Shown here piece after piece: positions 12,773 through 15,082 of a stretch of 15,082 bases of DNA. Source of the DNA: CAZJQD01 sp964548165 [NCBI: uncultured bacterium] (GTDB lineage: Bacteria > UBA8481); contig CAZJQD010000002.1 of the NCBI GenBank assembly GCA_964548165.1, positions 29,159 through 44,240 of the forward strand, given 5' to 3'. Position numbers and translations under genes: made by a program. The notes beneath the pieces are model-generated. The model worked only from the letters and a program-made list of their open reading frames with translations, did not search any database and had not been told where the DNA came from. The stretch's first letter is position 1, and each line of letters begins with the position of its first letter.

Positions 12773-14605
12773 ATGACCGGGCCCACCGTGCCGATGACCC
12801 TTCCCCGAACCTTGCTCGTCGTCGCCGCCCTCGTGCTTCTGAGCCCGGCGGCGGGGGCGGATACGCTGCCTCAGGGCGCGCTGCCCCGCGTTGGCCGGAT
12901 CAACGTCGTCGGGAACGCGGGGCTCTCCACGGGTCGCATCCTCGGCGCCATGACCCTGGCGAAGAAGCGCCTCTTCATCCTGCCCCGCGCCTTCGATGAC
13001 CTCGATCTCGACAACGACCTGCGCCATGTCACGGACCTCTACCGGAGCAGCGGCTATATCCATGCCGAGGTCACCGCGGACTCGATCGCGAGGCGCGGAA
13101 ACGCGGTCGACATCACGGTCGCGGTTCGGGAGGAGACGCGGCTGATCCTCCGGTCCGTCGCGGTCGAGGGCCCGACCGGGCGCGTCGACGCGCGCGAACT
13201 GGCGGCGCTCATCCGGATGAAGGCCGGCCGTCCGCTCAACCTCGCCGAGGTGAACGAGGCCCGCGGTCGCATCCTCCGGCGTCTTGCCGAGGATGGACAC
13301 GCCTTCGTGGAACTGCGGCAGGTCCTCGTCGAGCACGGTGACCAGGCCGACCTGATCTTTCGCGTCGCCAGCGGGCCGGCGGTGACGCTCGGGAATGTGC
13401 GCGTCGTCGGGAACCAGGACGTGAGCGCCGAGGCGATCCGGCGCGAGGTCGATCTCCCGACGGGCGCGCTCCTTCGCCGCCGCGAGCTCCTGCGCATCCA
13501 GCGCGCGCTGACGAACCGGGATTGGTTCCGGACGGTCTCGGTGGCCCCCGTGCGCTCAACCGAGTCGCTGGCGCTTCCCGAGGCGACGACGACGCTGCCG
13601 GCCGACCTGAGTGTGGTGGTGGAGGAGAAGCCGCCGCGCTGGATCGCGGCGCGCGTCGGATACGGAACTGCTGATCTCTTTCATGGCGGCCTCGAATGGG
13701 GGCACCGGAACCTCAATGGCGAAGGCCGACGGATCGCGCTCGAGGGGTCGGCCTCCGCGACCCGCGTGACCGGAGGCGCCACCCTGAGCGAGCCGTGGCC
13801 GATTGCGGCGGTATCGACCGGGAGATTGAGCGCGCGGGTTACCGACGAGATCCGGCAGGCGTTCACGGAGCACAAGGAGGCCGTGCTCGTCGGCGCAGCG
13901 GTTCCCCTGGGCGACTACACCACGAGCGACTTCTCGATCGAGGCCGCGCGCACCACGATCCGAAAGACCCTGGCCGGAACGCTCGGCGAGATCAGCGGCG
14001 ACCTCGACCGGGATCGCTACCAGGCCCTGACGACGGCGGGACTTGTCGAGCGGAACACGTACGACGACCGCAGTTTCCCGCGCTCGGGCTCGCACGGTCG
14101 CCTGCGCGCGGAGGTCACGCTCCTCGACCTCGAGGCGTGGAAGGTCGAGGCCTCCGTCGGGCGGGCGCAGAGCATGCATGAGAACCTGGTCGCGGCCGGG
14201 GCGATCGGGGCCGGACTCGTCCGCGGCTTCGGCCGCACCCGCGAGGTGCCCTCGACGATCCGCTTCTTCCTGGGCGGCCCGGACAGCATCCGAGGCTTCC
14301 GGAAGGACGAGGTCGGGCCCGTCGACGCCTTCGGCCAGCCCACGGGCGGCGCCTTCTACATCCTGGCTCAGGGCGAGCTCCGCGTCTTTCCCACGGACAA
14401 GGGGCACGCCGCCGTCTTCCTCGATATCGGTCAGGTGGTGCGCCGCGTGGGCGATCTCGACGTGGAGGATTTTGTTGCTTCTCCGGGCGTGGGCGTTCGC
14501 TACCACACGCCCTTCGGCCCCATCCGTCTCGATTACGCCTGGCCTTACGCCAACAGCCATTTTGGCGCCGGTCGGATCAACTTCGCGGTTGGGTATGCGT
14601 TCTAG
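12773..14605 (+). CDS. tamA: TamA-like Omp85 outer-membrane assembly protein
   Basis: 610 aa from ATG at 12773. The signal peptide is TLLVVAALVLLSPAAGA (13-29). Three POTRA domains follow: 40-119 (RINVVGN, then DLYRSSGYIHAEV), 124-200 (RSVAVEG, then LAEDGHAFVEL) and 203-287 (NVRVVGNQ, then NRDWFRTVSV). The 16-stranded barrel spans about 290-610, with the Omp85 lid-loop motif FFLGGPDSIRGF (498-509), FGPIRLDYAWP near 581 and a terminal F. Three POTRAs and about 600 residues fit TamA (E. coli 577 aa) rather than BamA (five POTRAs, about 800). TamA works with TamB in inserting outer-membrane proteins and in phospholipid transport. GGTGG five bases upstream supports this start. TTG at 12761 and ATG at 12794 are alternatives, and a TACAAT at 12769-12774 could be a -10 box favouring 12794. 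tamB overlaps its 3' end. Confidence 0.9.
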   Translation: MTGPTVPMTLPRTLLVVAALVLLSPAAGADTLPQGALPRVGRINVVGNAGLSTGRILGAMTLAKKRLFILPRAFDDLDLDNDLRHVTDLYRSSGYIHAEVTADSIARRGNAVDITVAVREETRLILRSVAVEGPTGRVDARELAALIRMKAGRPLNLAEVNEARGRILRRLAEDGHAFVELRQVLVEHGDQADLIFRVASGPAVTLGNVRVVGNQDVSAEAIRREVDLPTGALLRRRELLRIQRALTNRDWFRTVSVAPVRSTESLALPEATTTLPADLSVVVEEKPPRWIAARVGYGTADLFHGGLEWGHRNLNGEGRRIALEGSASATRVTGGATLSEPWPIAAVSTGRLSARVTDEIRQAFTEHKEAVLVGAAVPLGDYTTSDFSIEAARTTIRKTLAGTLGEISGDLDRDRYQALTTAGLVERNTYDDRSFPRSGSHGRLRAEVTLLDLEAWKVEASVGRAQSMHENLVAAGAIGAGLVRGFGRTREVPSTIRFFLGGPDSIRGFRKDEVGPVDAFGQPTGGAFYILAQGELRVFPTDKGHAAVFLDIGQVVRRVGDLDVEDFVASPGVGVRYHTPFGPIRLDYAWPYANSHFGAGRINFAVGYAF

Positions 14606-15082
14606 GCGCGTCCTCGTCTGGGTCCTCGCCGCGATCAGCCTCATCGTCGCGGCCACGCTCGTCTCCCTCCCGCCCATCTTCGAGCGATTGGTCATCCACC
14701 TCGTGGAGAGACATGTCGCCGCCGACTTTTCGTACGCGAGCCTGCGCCCGAATGGTTGGAACGGACTGATCGTCGAGTCGCCGGCGCTGACCAGCGGTGG
14801 GCGCGTCGTCGTCGCGGCGGATCGCGTCGCGGTGGGATTCCGGGTTGTGGACGGGAGCTGGTCGCTGGCGTCGCTCCGGTTCGAGGCGCCGCGATTCGAC
14901 CTCGACCGCGAGGTCCTGCCGCGCCTTCTGCGCCCCGCGTCCGGGTCGCGCGACTCCTGGTCGCTCGCGATCGAGGTGGCGAACGGATCGGGCACGCTCC
15001 TGGGAGAACGGATCGCCGGTCTCAAGGGCGCCGCCGAGTTGTCCGGAGCCGGAACGGGAGCCGGCGTCGGGTGGGAGGTTCG
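14595..15082 (+). CDS. tamB: TamB-like (AsmA/DUF490 superfamily) inner-membrane-anchored protein, N-terminal part
   Basis: 162 codons are visible from ATG at 14595, and the frame runs off the window. The N-terminus is a basic cap (MRSRR) and one membrane segment (residues 6-27), followed by an extended beta-rich periplasmic region: VAADFSYASLRPNGWNGLIV (41-60), then VVVAADRVAVGF. This is the AsmA/TamB start, in which a signal anchor holds a long beta-groove that spans the periplasm to the outer membrane. The start overlaps the tamA stop by 11 bp, so translation is probably coupled. TamB family proteins are usually over 1000 residues, and the diagnostic C-terminal domain is outside the window. 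The name rests on the N-terminal pattern and the tamA neighbour. Confidence 0.75.
   Translation, partial: MRSRRVLVWVLAAISLIVAATLVSLPPIFERLVIHLVERHVAADFSYASLRPNGWNGLIVESPALTSGGRVVVAADRVAVGFRVVDGSWSLASLRFEAPRFDLDREVLPRLLRPASGSRDSWSLAIEVANGSGTLLGERIAGLKGAAELSGAGTGAGVGWEV

Noticed and set aside
13556-15025. 489-codon minus-strand frame
   Set aside because: It is antisense to tamA and tamB, with an Arg-rich composition and no motif; the plus strand has POTRA and Omp85 signatures.

Overview
The window is GC-rich DNA from a diderm (Gram-negative-type) bacterium. It encodes a TamA/Omp85 protein with a TamB partner, a second outer-membrane barrel with a signal peptide and terminal phenylalanine, and a secreted FecR/Ig-like protein. 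Codons end mostly in G or C. The intergenic repeats (9-mers of the CTCCGTGGT type and a GCAGAGACGCAGAGAACG-type unit) are of a kind I recall from uncultivated high-GC phyla such as Eisenbacteria-like, Acidobacteria-like or planctomycete-like genomes. I cannot fix the taxon from the sequence alone.

Layout. (1) From 5127 down to the left edge, on the minus strand, is a two-gene cell-surface operon: a 624-aa outer-membrane beta-barrel protein, then, one base after its stop, a very large exported FecR-domain protein carrying Ig-like and IPT/TIG domains and at least two nearly identical 113-aa repeats, cut by the window edge. (2) Positions 5128-5443 are a divergent intergenic region with an AT-rich patch, a 16-bp palindrome and short dispersed-repeat-like sequence. 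(3) 5444-8344 (+) is a 966-aa exported protein of unknown function. It has two related Ig-like modules and, at the C-terminus, what looks like a 5'-nucleotidase C-terminal (UshA-type) domain without the metallophosphoesterase half. The gene lies between imperfect direct repeats, the right one overlapping the 3' end of the next gene. (4) 12480 down to 8390 (-) is a run of three cytoplasmic genes: a DUF4336-type metallo-beta-lactamase-like protein, an M20 dipeptidase and an ABC-F ATPase. The last two are one base apart. (5) 12481-12772 is an intergenic region with a 27-bp inverted repeat around an AT-richer core. (6) 12773 to the right edge (+) is a tamA-tamB operon with an 11-bp overlap, tamB cut by the window end.

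How the genes fit together. Three blocks concern the envelope: TamA/TamB for outer-membrane assembly, the barrel plus FecR/Ig operon for surface display or anchoring, and the orphan exported protein. The middle block is housekeeping. No CRISPR array, tRNA, rRNA, integrase or recognisable defence system is visible. The points most worth following up are the catalytic-domain-less nucleotidase-like protein and its flanking repeats, and the barrel/FecR-Ig pair with its palindrome.
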